Of a stretch of 64,000 bases of DNA, positions 10,791-21,454 are shown one piece after another. The DNA comes from Ananas comosus (Eukaryota; Streptophyta; Magnoliopsida; Poales; Bromeliaceae). The translations under genes were made by a program, and so were the position numbers. The notes beneath the pieces were generated by a model. The model was not told the DNA's origin, did no database searches, and saw only the letters and a list, made by a program, of their open reading frames with translations. The stretch lies in assembly GCF_001540865.1 (NCBI RefSeq), contig NC_033633.1, forward strand, positions 8,153,691 through 8,217,690. Direction: 5' to 3'. Every line of letters starts with the position of its first letter. The first letter of the stretch is position 1.

Positions 10791-12589
10791 ATGCCGACTA
10801 CTCGCTCTAAATCTGTTGGAGCGGACAATGCGGCAAACTATGAGTAGGTGGAGACCTCCGCTACCTCCAAATCTAGTGAGGTCCGCGAGTTGAGGACCCA
10901 GCTTTCGGTCCTTACTGACTTGGTGGCACAGCAGGCGGCGGCAGCTCAGCAGCAAGCCGATGCGGCGCGCCGACAGGAGGCGCGGATGAAGCGATTGGAG
11001 GACTTACTGCTTCAGCAGTCAGCTACGAGGGAAGTTCAGGATCCCGTACCACCCGCGCTAGCCGAGGATGTAGCAGCGAGGGCGTCGTCCCCTGCGCCCG
11101 GCATTTCACGAGCTGCACCTGTTATTGAGCCTTGGGAGGAGGTTATGGTAGCACCACTGGTTCAGGTGCCTCTGGTAGGAGCGATTTTCCCGATGATGGT
11201 TGACGGGGTGGAGCGAGATCGCCTCATGGATCGCCTCAATGAGTTTAGGAGGTGTAATCCTCGGATCTTCGACGAAGAAAAGGCCGACCACTGGATCTTG
11301 GAAAAGTCATTGATGTACATGGAAAAGTTATTCTATAACACCTTTGTGGAGGAGCTTGATTGATCGAGTTTGGCTCGCCACTCACCACCTAGACAGTGAG
11401 GCCTACCATTGGTGGACGGATATCCGGGATAACCCCAACACTGATCTATCAGGTATTACTTAGAAGCGGCTTAAGGAACTGTTGTTGGCGGTCTATTTTT
11501 TGGAGAGTATCAAGAGACAGATGCAACGGGATTTGCGCAACTTGCGCCAGGGAGACCGAACAGCGGCGGAGTATGAGCGAAAGTTCTCCCGACTCCTGCA
11601 CTATGTACCCTTCATTGTGAGGGATGATGAAGACAAGGCCTGTATTTTTGAGATGGGCCTTCGGCCGTCGATCTTTCGCTTCGTGCAGTCATTAAACTTA
11701 CGGACATACCGGGATGTGGTGAACCGCGCGCTCATTGTGGAGAGAGGCGCGACGGATGTGCAAGAGCACCGAGAAAGCTTTGAAAGGGAAAGAAAAGAGG
11801 CCCACGATTGAGGGTGCTAGCCAGATGCACTCTAGGAGGCCGCCGAGACACCCGAGGAGCCAGTCTCGAGGGCACGGCTCTTCAGAGCAGCGAGGAGGTT
11901 TTGATCGTCGCCAGCCTCCCCAGTGTGTGATCTGTGGTGGCCCCCATATTCCACCGCAGTGCCTACAGCGTGGAGGTAGGGGTTTCCTTTATGGTCAGGA
12001 GGGTTATTTCCGGACCGAGTGCCCGAGGGGTTCTTCACCGGTACCGCCATCTGTGTCGGCATCGGCTTTGCCAGCATCTCGCCAGTGGACACCATCGACG
12101 CACTACCAGCCTGGGCGTCCACCCGTCCAGCGTCAGACCGAGGGGACACGACAGGCCCCGAGCAGGCGCATGTATGCGGCCCAGACAAAGGAGGCGGCAG
12201 CAGCTGAGGATGTCGTGGCGGGTATCATTTTATTAAATGGCATTAAAGTTCGAGCTTTGTTTGATACCGGTGCATCGCATTCATTCATAGATCGGTTGTT
12301 TGCCGAGTTGAATGCATCCCATTAGTATCTTTGTTGCATCCTGGACGTGTTGTAGTACCCGACCACACCTTGGACATTCGGGAATTTTGCCCCAGTTGCC
12401 CTGTTCGGATAGGAGATTGGTTTATGCCTGTGGACTTGCTAGCCTTGCATAAACTTGAAGAGTTCGATGTGGTTTTGGGCATGGATTGGCTGACTAAGTA
12501 CTATGCCACTATCGATTGCAAGAATTGAACGGTGACATTTAGAGCCTTGGAGAGCGCCGGTTTTATTCGTCAAGAAGAAGGACGGATCA
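10791..12589 (+). pseudogene. Element A gag, protease and RT stub (broken)
   Basis: The start is ATG 10791, placed as in the nested copy at 15600. A TAG at 10845 interrupts the frame after 18 codons. Beyond it are a coiled-coil segment (about 10860-11040), a retrotransposon gag core (about 11190-11800) split by a frameshift near 11360, and a zinc-knuckle CVICGG...C near 11925. Protease follows with FDTGASHSFID near 12256-12290. A stop after ELNASH and another after TIDCKN (12526-12528) break it further. At about 12545 the sequence jumps from the protease end directly to the RT motif [15 protein letters not shown], losing roughly 370 bases present in the second copy. It is cut at GGATCA by the nested LTR at 12590. 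The Gag would package RNA and the protease would mature the polyprotein; this copy can do neither. Confidence 0.85.
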
Positions 12590-15261
12590 TGTAACGCACT
12601 GGACCTTTGCAAATTGCGAGGTTCGAGTGATTGGTTGTGTTCTGAGTTTTTTTAGATTTTCTGGTGGGTCGTTGACAGTGTTCCGACCTATGTCTCGTAT
12701 TCCGAGAATTATAGTATTTTAAGTAGCGCTAAGGTCGCCAAAGTGGAGGACTTAGGCTGCTCTCAGATTGCTATTTTCGGGGCTGCGTACCGGTACAGGG
12801 TTGATGGCTGTACCGGTACGCGGGCTTGTGTACCGGTACACTGCGGCAGAATTTGAATGGTCGAAACTGCAGGGGTGTTTTTGCATGGTGGCATCTCTAT
12901 ATGTGTCCCCACGCCCCTAGAGCATTTCCCTGAGTTGGGAACATAGGGAATTGAGGTAAAGGAGCTTCTCCTTGTCCTCAATGGTCATTTTGTCCCTTTC
13001 CCTTGGATTTTGGTGGATTAATCTCTCTCTTTTTCCCTCTTGGTACATTTGCACCATGGTTGAAGCTTGAGGCTTGGTTTTAAAGCTTGGTTGAGGGAAG
13101 ATCTTTGAAGTTTGAGGACTTTGAGCTTGGATTAAAGCTTCCAAGAGGTTGGTAACAATTTTCTTTTATCTAGATTCTGGTTTTGATGGTTTCTTTGAGA
13201 TGAAACCCTAGAATGAGATTTTAGGGTTGATTTTGGGCATTTTTGATTTAGGGCTTTTGGAGCTCAATCTCTTAGATTAGAACTTTCCTCTAGGTTAGAT
13301 TGGAAGGATTCTAGCTCTCTTTTGGAGCTTGAGAAGATATTTCTTCACTAGAGGTGAGTTTTGGCCCTTTTCTTGAGACGATTATTGATCGAGCTTATGG
13401 TTGTTCGTAATGTCCGTTTGTCTTCTCTTTTATCACCTTTAGGGTGCTAGGAATCATGTGGACAACTTCGTTTGAGCTTACGAAGGAATCCGAGAAGACT
13501 AGGTGGGTTTGACCTAGCCTACAATATGAGAAATTCTCATATTTGGTGATTTATGTTTCGTAAAGTGGAAATTCATGTATCTTCATGTTAAATGTATTTA
13601 TTGTGAATTTTAGAATGCTTAACATCCCTATGTCATGTACAATGAATTTTCGAACCTCTATGTAGTAGAGAGCTTGCATAAGGGACTCATGTATGTGTGT
13701 GGGCATTCTATTTGGACTTAGAACTTTGATTTCCTATAGTGAAAATGAGAATTGTATTATGCATTTAAACCTATGCCTAGATGAGACTTAAGAGATTTGA
13801 GTAAGCCATAAAGAGGCTTGGAACCTATATTATTTGCAAACTATTGAGCCAAGGTCATAAAAGGGCATTGAGCTTGTAATGTGCTTGGGACAAGTGAAAC
13901 CTAATGTCATAAAGCGGCATTAGTGTTGAAACAAAATTTGGACATAGTGTGATTTAATGCCATAAAGGGGCATAGATGTACATGATGTATGATATAGTAA
14001 GGTAATGTCATAAAGAGACATTAGGCTTGAAATACATATGGACTTAGTAAAGCTAAGGTCAATGACAAAGAATTTATTGAACGGTTGAATCTTCACTTTG
14101 AGACATTGAACTAGATCTTTGAGATGCTAGTGACTTTTACCATGTTAGAGACATGATGATTGGACGTTTGAGATGTTGACTACGCTTGCTTGCCATTTGT
14201 GCTCATTCGCACATGCTTGTGAAGGTCGCTCCCTACAAGCCGGCACTCCGGAGTTGGCCTACGTGACTTATGCTCACTCGTGCGGTATCGAGAAACCTAC
14301 GGGGTCGGGAGGGATAGACTCATTCCTAGAGTGGGAATGCTGGAGCTACCACTGACACTTAGGTGGCAGAAGCTGGACTACATTTATGTAGGTCCTAGAA
14401 CATGATTAAATAATGACATTGAATCGAAAAATGACAATCACTATTAGATAGTCTTAGTAGTTTGATTATTTTGACATGCTTATAGCATAGTGTTGGGACA
14501 TGTAGTATACATGATAGTCTTATTTGTTGCATTATAGTATACTTGGCTGCCATGATAGAGCATATTCATCATGTATTGATATATTTGATCATGATACCTA
14601 CTTGCTCGTTATGTTGGGACATATTAGTCATGCTTGGACATACTTCATTTTGATAAAATAAATGTACAACACATTGACATCATGTTTATTTGCGACATAG
14701 TAGCTTGGCATTTTATTTATGCTTTCATAAATGCAATCTATTTATTATTATTGTTGCTTTTTCGACTTACCCCATTTCTTTTGGAGCCTAGTGGTGCATT
14801 GAGCTGAGGTCAGTAATTGCCCACTGGGAACTATAAATTATAGTTCTCACGCCCTCTGTTTCATGTTTTTGTTTCAGAGCCTTCCACGCCGGGAGAGGCT
14901 AGGGACCGCAGAAAGGGAATTGCCTTGAGCTAGCTTGCTTTGAGGGATGCGTCGATAGGTGCTCTACCTCTCATTATTTTCTTTTGGAGAGGTTGAGAGT
15001 TGTATCCATGTATAAAGACCACCCCTTTTGTACCTTTTTGGAGAGGATTATTTGTATAACTCAATATTTTACCTTTATTTTTTAGTTATGCTTTATTTAC
15101 TTTTGTTATAAATGATAGATGTATACTTGCTCTGATATCTCTAGTTGTAGATCATCTTTGGTTTTATTTTTCGCTGTTGTTGTAGACGCCTTATATGTGC
15201 TGACATATGGCGGGTCTGGGCGCGCTACCGGGAGGGCCTCCGCCGGTCCCGAGGCGTGACA
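12590..15261 (+). mobile_element. LTR of a nested Del-like element (A2) inside A's RT
   Basis: It starts TGTAACGCACTGG at 12590 and ends GAGGCGTGACA at 15261, directly followed by a degraded primer-binding site. It has the same architecture as the LTRs of A but is clearly diverged. Features are GTACCGGTAC palindromes at 12787, 12811 and 12829, a donor AGAG/GTGAGT at 13353/13354, and the hairpin GGGAACTATAA/TTATAGTTCTC at 14826-14848. An acceptor-like GTTTCAG ends at 14877. The target GATCA lies at 12585-12589, inside A's RT. No matching 3' LTR is found. A's own 3' LTR closes the unit, so the A2 3' part was lost by recombination. Confidence 0.85.
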
Positions 15262-15599
15262 GATTAGTTTAGTATCAGAGCCTAGGGTTGAGTCTTAGTG
15301 GACCTAGCAAACCTTAGGCCAGTTGGACTATAGGAAATAGGCTCGTGAGAGACGAGGTCTATTTGATTTGTGCGCGAAAGTATTATGATTGAGTTTTATG
15401 ATAACTCTAAAAAAATTGGAGTTGGATCGGAGTGTATGGCTTCTAACTTCGCGGAGGGTTTGGCGGCCGACAACGAAACATCGGGAGTTAGTTGTGGATA
15501 ACACTTTCTTACTTTCGCATGATTTGGGTATTGTTTATTTGAGCGGGGATTCGACAGCGTGGGTTTACTAACTTAAGCTTTTATGATCTTGTAGTGACG
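15262..15599 (+). other. A2 untranslated leader with degraded PBS
   Basis: TAGTATCAGAGC at 15270-15281 is the primer-binding site with one substitution. The leader closely follows that of element A. It ends with TACTAAC (15567-15573), a T-rich run, TTGTAG (AG 15593-15594) and then ATG at 15600. Confidence 0.75.
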
Positions 15600-16384
15600 A
15601 TGCCGATTACATGCTCTCAATCTGCTGTGGCGGATAATGCGGCACATCTCGAGGAGGCCGAGACTTCCGCTACATCCGGATCCAGCGAGGTCCGTGAGTT
15701 GAGGGGCCAGCTTGCAACCCTCACTAATTTGGTGACGCAGCAGGCGGACGCAGCACGCCGGCAGGAGGCGCGAATGAAGCGCCTGGAGGACCTTCTGCTG
15801 CAGCAGGCGGCTGCCAGGGAGACTCAGATCCTTACACCACCCGCACCAATGGAGGTGGTTGCGCCCAGGTGTCATCCCCTGCACTCGACGCTTCTAGGAC
15901 GGCACCAGCGGCGGCACCTCGGGAGGAGGACATCGTGGCACCACCAGCGCGAGCACCTGTAGCGGGGGCGGTTTTCCCCGTGATGGTTGAGGGAGCTGAG
16001 CGGGATCAGCTCATGGAGTGCCTTAGTGAGTTCAGGCGATGCAGTCCACGGACCTTCGACGGGGAGAACGTGGACCATTAGATAGTAGAGAAATGGCTGA
16101 TGCATATGGAGAAGCTGTTTCGAGACACCTTTGTCGAGGAGAGGGAACGAGTGTGGCTCGCCACACATCATTTGGACGGCGAGGCCTACAGATGGTGGTT
16201 GGACATCCAGGACAACCCCAGCATGGATCTTACGGCGATTTCATGGAGAAGGTTCAAGGAACTCCTACTGGAGCATTACTTCCCTGACAGTGTCAAGAGG
16301 AAGATGGAGCAGGATTTGCGCAATCTGCGCCAGGGGGACAGGACGGTGGCCGAGTATGAGAGAGAGTTCTCCCGACTTCTTCAT
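15600..16384 (+). pseudogene. A2 gag, truncated
   Basis: The frame starts MPITCSQSA at 15600. Residues 30 to 70 form a heptad-like coiled coil (VRELRGQLATLTNLV onward), as in A. A frameshift occurs near 15870, and TAG replaces a Trp codon at 16079. The gag core continues ([13 protein letters not shown], then [10 protein letters not shown]) to [11 protein letters not shown] at about 16384. There it is fused in frame to protease residues [12 protein letters not shown]. The C-terminal gag, the zinc knuckle and the protease active-site DTGA are deleted. The join lies in a repeated CATTC, so short-homology deletion is likely. Confidence 0.85.
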
Positions 16385-17509
16385 TCATTCATAGACCGGC
16401 TGTTTGCCGAGTTGCATGGCATTCCACTGACATATTTGTTATATCCGGGACGAGTTGTAGTACCCGATCACTCTTTGGATATTCGAGAGTTTTGCCCCAG
16501 TTGCCCTGTTCGGGTTGGAGATTGGATCATGCCCGTGGACTTGCTAGCTTTGCATAAACTCGGAGTGTTTGATGTTGTTTTGGGCATAGACTGGTTGACC
16601 AAGTACTACGCCACTATCGATTGCAAGAATCGAACTGTGACGTTTAGAGAGCCGGGGCAGGCGGAGGTTGTGTACCGAGGATACCAGAGTTCACTGTTTG
16701 CGACGATTAGCTCCTCTCGAGCTAGACAGTTGATCAACAGAGGCTGCGTAGCCTATTTGGCTACTGTTGTGTTGCGGGGCGATACAGACGCCCATAGGAT
16801 TGAGAATATCCCCGTAGTACGGGAGTTTGGAGATGTATTTCCAGCAGAGCTTCCAGGCATGCCACCTGATAGGAAGATTGAGTTTGTGGTAGATCTCGTC
16901 CCCGGGACTACTCCAATCTCAAAGGCGCCCTATAGAATGGCACCAGTGGAATTGAAGGAGCTGAGGGCACAGTTGCAAGATCTTCTGGACAAGGATTTTG
17001 TGCGACCGAGTGTGTCACCTTGGGGAGCATCGGTCCTATTTGTCAAGAAGAAGGATAGATCACTTCGCTTGTGCATGGATTATCGTGAACTCAATAAAGT
17101 CACGATCAAGAACAAGTATCCATTGCCGAGGATCGATGATCTTTTTGATCAGCTTCAGGGATCTAGTGTGTACTCCAAGATCGACTTGCAGTCAGGATAC
17201 CACCAGTTGAAGATCAAGCCTGAGGATGTGTCGAAAACGACCTTTAGAACACTGTATGGACATTATGAGTTTACAGTTATGCCGTTTGGGCTTACGAATG
17301 CCCCGGCAGCTTTTATGGATTTGATGAACCGTATTTTCAAGCCTTATTTAGACAGGTTTGCCGTGGTATTCATCGACGACATTTTGGTCTATTCCTGAAG
17401 TGATGCGGATCACGAGGAACATTTGAGGCTAGTACTTCAAGTGCTTCGGGAAAGGAAGCTCTATGCCAAGTTGAAAAAGTGTGAGTTTTGGCTTAGAGAT
17501 GTGACGTTT
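16385..17509 (+). pseudogene. Protease C-part and reverse transcriptase (broken)
   Basis: The frame runs through the protease remainder ([14 protein letters not shown], near 16590-16630), the PR-RT linker ([21 protein letters not shown]) and the RT fingers and palm. RT motifs include [45 protein letters not shown] and the catalytic FIDDILVYS near 17370-17395. TGA at 17396 replaces an Arg codon. After WLRDVTFFG (about 17509) the RT thumb, connection and the whole RNase H are missing. Sequence resumes at [14 protein letters not shown] of the pre-integrase region. RT would copy the genomic RNA into cDNA, but this copy is inactive. Confidence 0.88.
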
Positions 17510-18977
17510 TTTGGCCAAGTTGAGATTAATGGCGTTAGTGGTGCAACCTACCTTATTGGAAAGGATAAAGGAAAAGCAAGTTCACGATGTGGAATTGCAA
17601 AAGATTCGAGCTAAGATGGTTGATGGTTACACCGGTGATTTCCTTGTGGACGACCAAAGGTTGTTACGTTTCCGCGAGCGAATTTGTGTGCCGGCGGAGT
17701 CGGGGATTAAAGAGGACATTCTTCTTGAAGCTCACCGTGCACCCTATGCTCTACATCCGGGAGGTACAAAGATGTACAAGGATTTGAAGCTATTGTATTG
17801 GTGGCTCGGAATGAAAAAGGACGTTGGCGAGTTTGTAGCTCGTTGTTTAACTTGTCAACGAGTGAAAGCTGAGCACCGACTACCGGCGAAAAAACTTTAG
17901 AGTTTGTCGATCCCTGTTTGGAAGTGGGAAAAGATCACCATAGACTTTGTCATGGGATTGCCTCGCTCACAGGCCGAGCATAATGCTATTTGGGTGATCG
18001 TGGATAGGTTGACGAAATCAGCTCATTTCATTCCTATTCACACGACTTGGTCAGGAGAGAGACTTGCACAGGTATATCTTGATAAGATTGTGCGACTTCA
18101 TGGAGTGCCTGCTTCAATAGTATCTGATCGAGATTCTCGATTTGTATCTCACTTTTGGAGGAGCCTGCAGGATGCATTAGGCACTTGTTTGGACTTCAGC
18201 ATTGCTTTCCATCCTCAGAGTGATGGGCAATCTGAGTGTACTATTCAGACTCTCGAGGATATGCTTCGAGCGTGCGTGATAGGCTTTCAGGAAGGATGGT
18301 CACAGCACTTACCCATAGCAGAGTTTGCTTATAACAATAGTTACTAAGCAAGCATCAAGATGGCACCTTTCGAAGCACTTTATGGACGGAAGTGTAGATC
18401 GCCTCTTCATTAGAGTGAAGTTTGCGAGAGATTTGCTTTAGGCCTTGATGTGCTCTAGGAAGCAGAGGATAACGTTCGCCTCGCTTGAAAGCGTTTGTTG
18501 ACAGCTCAAAGTAGACAGAAGAGTTATGCCGATAAGCGTCAACGAGACTTGGAATTCCAAGTTGGAGATCATGTCTTCTTGAAAGTCTCACCGACAAAGG
18601 GGATTAGAAGATTTGGCATTCGGGGTAAGTTGAGCCCCCGGTTTATTGGACCTTATGAGATTTTGGAGCGTGTAGGCCCGGTAGCGTATCGACTTGCTTT
18701 ACCATCGAAGCTATCGGGAGTGCACAATGTATTTCATATTTCGATACTCCGAAAGTACATCTTCGATCCGGCTCATGTTTTGGATGCTATACCATTGGAG
18801 CTGAGAGACGACTTGAGCTTTGAAGAGCAACCTGTGAGGATCTTGGCTCGCGAGGTGAAGAAACTTTGGAATCGTGATATTCTGTATGTGAAGGTCCTTT
18901 GGAGCAACTACGATGAACGCGAGGCCACGTAGGAGTTGGAGAGCGCACTGCAGGAACGCTATCCCCATCTTTTTTAG
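17510..18977 (+). pseudogene. Integrase with chromodomain-like tail (broken)
   Basis: The segment includes the HHCC zinc module (HRAPYALHPGGTKMY, then CLTCQRVKAEHR, about 17730-17875). Next is the catalytic core with acidic residues in ITIDFVMG, SDRDSRF and GQSECTIQ (about 17935-18250). Then comes the GPY/F-type region (GKLSPRFIGPYEILERVG, about 18620-18675) and a tail (EVKKLWNRDILYVKVLWSNYDEREAT, about 18855-18930). That tail resembles the divergent chromodomains of chromoviruses. In-frame stops are at 17898, 18345, 18412, 18456, 18486 and 18931, most of them explainable as C-to-T or G-to-A changes. Function would be cDNA integration, with the tail steering toward heterochromatin. Confidence 0.85.
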
Positions 18978-19041
18978 ATAGAGTCTTGAGGTATCTTGCT
19001 TTCTAGTTTCGCGGACGAAACTCCTTTTTAGGAGGGGAGAA
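18978..19041 (+). promoter_or_regulatory. Pre-PPT hairpin and polypurine tract of element A
   Basis: AGTTTCGCGGACGAAACT near 19007-19024 is a perfect 7-bp stem with a 4-base loop. It is followed by AGGAGGGGAGAA (about 19030-19041), the polypurine primer for plus-strand DNA, directly abutting the 3' LTR. The same stem precedes the polypurine tract in elements B, C and D. Confidence 0.8.
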
Positions 19042-21454
19042 TGTAGCATACTGAACTTTAGCAAATTGCAAGTTTCTAGTGTTCGAATAGTGATTTGTAC
19101 TATCCTTGGTATTCTTGAGGTTCGTTGACTGTGTTTCGACCAATTACTCAGGTCTTGAGGTGCGAGGATGAGTACTTAGCACCAAAACCTCCAAACTGCA
19201 GGTTTTGGGGTGCTAGGTACCGGTACCAGAGGGAGGTACCGGAACCCCGTCGCATAACCGAGAGGGCTGCTATCGGGTTTGAGCTCTACGAGGCAAAGTA
19301 CCGGTACTGCATCGCCCGAGTACCGGTATTGGGGCTTGGTACCAGTACTGCATCGCGGGGTTACTGGTACACTGCAATCTGTCAACTTGACAGAGGCTCG
19401 GGTTTACGCGTTCGGCTGCGAGGTACCGGTACTCCAGCGCCCGTACCGGTACGCAGTGCAGTTGTAGACCGCATATTTTTTAGGGGTCTTTTTGGGATTG
19501 TAGCATCTCTATTTATATTCCCACACCCTCATGAGGGGTTTCCTATGCTGGAAACCAGAGAAAAGAGGTAAGGAGCTCATTCCCATCCTCTCTTTGATTT
19601 TCCTTCTCTTTTTGCATGATTTTTGGTAGATTAATCTCCTCTTTTTGCTTCTTCTTTATGGGGGTTGCTATTTGGACCTTGGAGAGAAGGATTAGAGCTT
19701 GTTTGAGAGAAGAACTCTAGCCCTAGCACCATTCTAGCTTGGTTTGAAGCTTAAAGAGAGATCAGTAGTTTTGATCTCTTCTTTGGATCATGCCTTGTTG
19801 GATTTTGGAGATGAAAACCTAGTTTGGAAAATTAGGGTTTCTTTTGGGGTTTTTCTTGGTAGAGCCTTAGGGGCTTAATTGATGGTTCTTATGCCTTCCT
19901 TTAGGTTAGATTAGAAGTGTTCTAGCTCTCTTCTGGAGTTTGGAAGAGTTATTCACCATATAAGGTAATTTTCTACCTATTTATCGGTTGAATTTTGTGG
20001 ATCTTGTGGGATGTTCGTTCGAAACCCCTAACCCGCTTAAAATTTTTGTTAGGGAGTTAGGAAACTAGTGGGCATCCTCGTTCGCGCAAACGAAGGGGAT
20101 TCGAGGGGTATCCGGTGAGTTTGACCTCATCGAAATGGATGAATTCCTCCTATGTCATTATCTTTATTGTAAAATAGAAAATCATGCATATTCATACTAG
20201 ATAGAGTATAAATGAATTTTTGAATGCTTAAAATGCATATGTTATGTATCATGCTTTATAATCTCTATGTAGTAGAGAGACAAATATATAGTAAACTTGC
20301 ATGTGAATGGCACTCCTTACCTATGGTTGGAATCATGTTTCATTTAGTGAGAATGACAAGTTGTGCATGCTCTTGGACATAGAACTTATGCTTGACATAG
20401 TAAACATTAATGTCATATAGTGACACTTGACTTAGTAATTGGTTAAACCTCTACATGATGACATAGTGATAGACCGTTGGGTCATTAGTATTTATACCAT
20501 GTTTTAGATATGATAATAGTGGACTTGGGACGGATGATTATGCTTGCTTGCCATTGTGCTCATTCGCACATGCTTGTGAGGGTCGCTTCACATAAGCGGG
20601 CACTCTGGAGAGAGCGAACGCGACACAAGCTCGCCCGTATGGGATTGGGCGCCGAAATGGGATGCCGTAGGGGAGGCTCATTCCTAGAGTGGGAATGTTG
20701 ACTACTATGGAGCCATTAGGCACGGCGCAAGCCGGACTACACTTGTGTAGATCCTAGTTGATTGGAGCAATGATAAATAAAAGTGAAATGTTGACATCAT
20801 ACTAGTTAGTGCATACTAGTTGTACATACTCATTCATGTTAGAATAACACTTATATATGTGAAACTTCATGCTAAGTAGAGGCATAGTAGTTAGTAAATC
20901 TTAATATTCGCTCTTTATACACGTTGCTTATTTAGTTACATCTTTATACTACTTATGCCTCCATGACCTAGTGGTGTATTTCACTGATATCGGTGGCTTA
21001 CCCACTTGAAACTATTGACTAATAGTTCTCATTCCCACTGTGTTGTTGTTTTTGTTTACAGAGCCTTCCACGCCGGGAGAGGTTAGGGACCGCGCCAAGG
21101 GAGTCGCCTCTAGCTAGACATATTGGAAATTGTACTAGATGGTCATCTCTCTTTTTGTTTTAGTTCGAGAGAGAGATTTTTGTACCCTTTGTGTAGAGGC
21201 CACCATTTTTGTATCTAGTGCTATGTTTATGAACCTTTGCTGTATGTTTTACTTCATGGATTATGATAGTTGATTAGCTCTTTTATTTTCTACTTGTTTC
21301 TAGAAATTAGTTGTAGCTATGCTCTGATATTACACTAGTTGTTGTTATACTCTTATTTATTTATCATATTGTTGCAGATGCCTTATATGTTGTCAGCAAA
21401 TGGCGGGTTTGGATATGCACCGAGCGGGCTTCCGCTGGGTCTCGGGGCGTGACA
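19042..21454 (+). mobile_element. Element A 3' LTR, intact, 2413 bp
   Basis: TGTAGCATACTG to GGGGCGTGACA, uninterrupted and followed by the target copy CTTCA. U3 (19042-19509) holds seven GTACCGGTAC-like palindromes, for example near 19217, 19298, 19421 and 19443. The TATA box is TATTTATA at 19510-19517. A consensus donor ATAAG/GTAATT lies at 19964/19965, and the acceptor TTTACAG ends at 21061. The hairpin GAAACTATT/AATAGTTCTC lies just upstream, at about 21008-21030. The LTR ends in a CCTTATATG.../CATATGGCGGGT stem and GTGACA. Confidence 0.92.
19510..19517 (+). promoter_or_regulatory. TATA box of element A 3' LTR
   Basis: TATTTATA, same context as 8491-8498. Read-through transcription from this LTR would proceed into the outer LTR and the MITE. 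Confidence 0.5.

Larger units (their letters stand above)
1376..21454 (+). mobile_element. Element A: Ty3/Gypsy chromovirus with nested insertions
   Basis: The element is bounded by TGTAGCACACTG at 1376 and GGGGCGTGACA ending at 21454, with matching 5-bp target duplications CTTCA at 1371-1375 and 21455-21459. The 5' LTR is 1376-10439 (2.4 kb once insertions are removed) and the 3' LTR is 19042-21454. Between them lie a primer-binding site, gag, a second related LTR (12590-15261), another gag, and deleted protease, RT and integrase sequence. The two LTRs differ by only a few bases per hundred by eye. The reading frames carry many stops, so the element is not autonomous today. The C-terminal integrase tail points to the Tekay/Del clade (inference). 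Confidence 0.9.
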
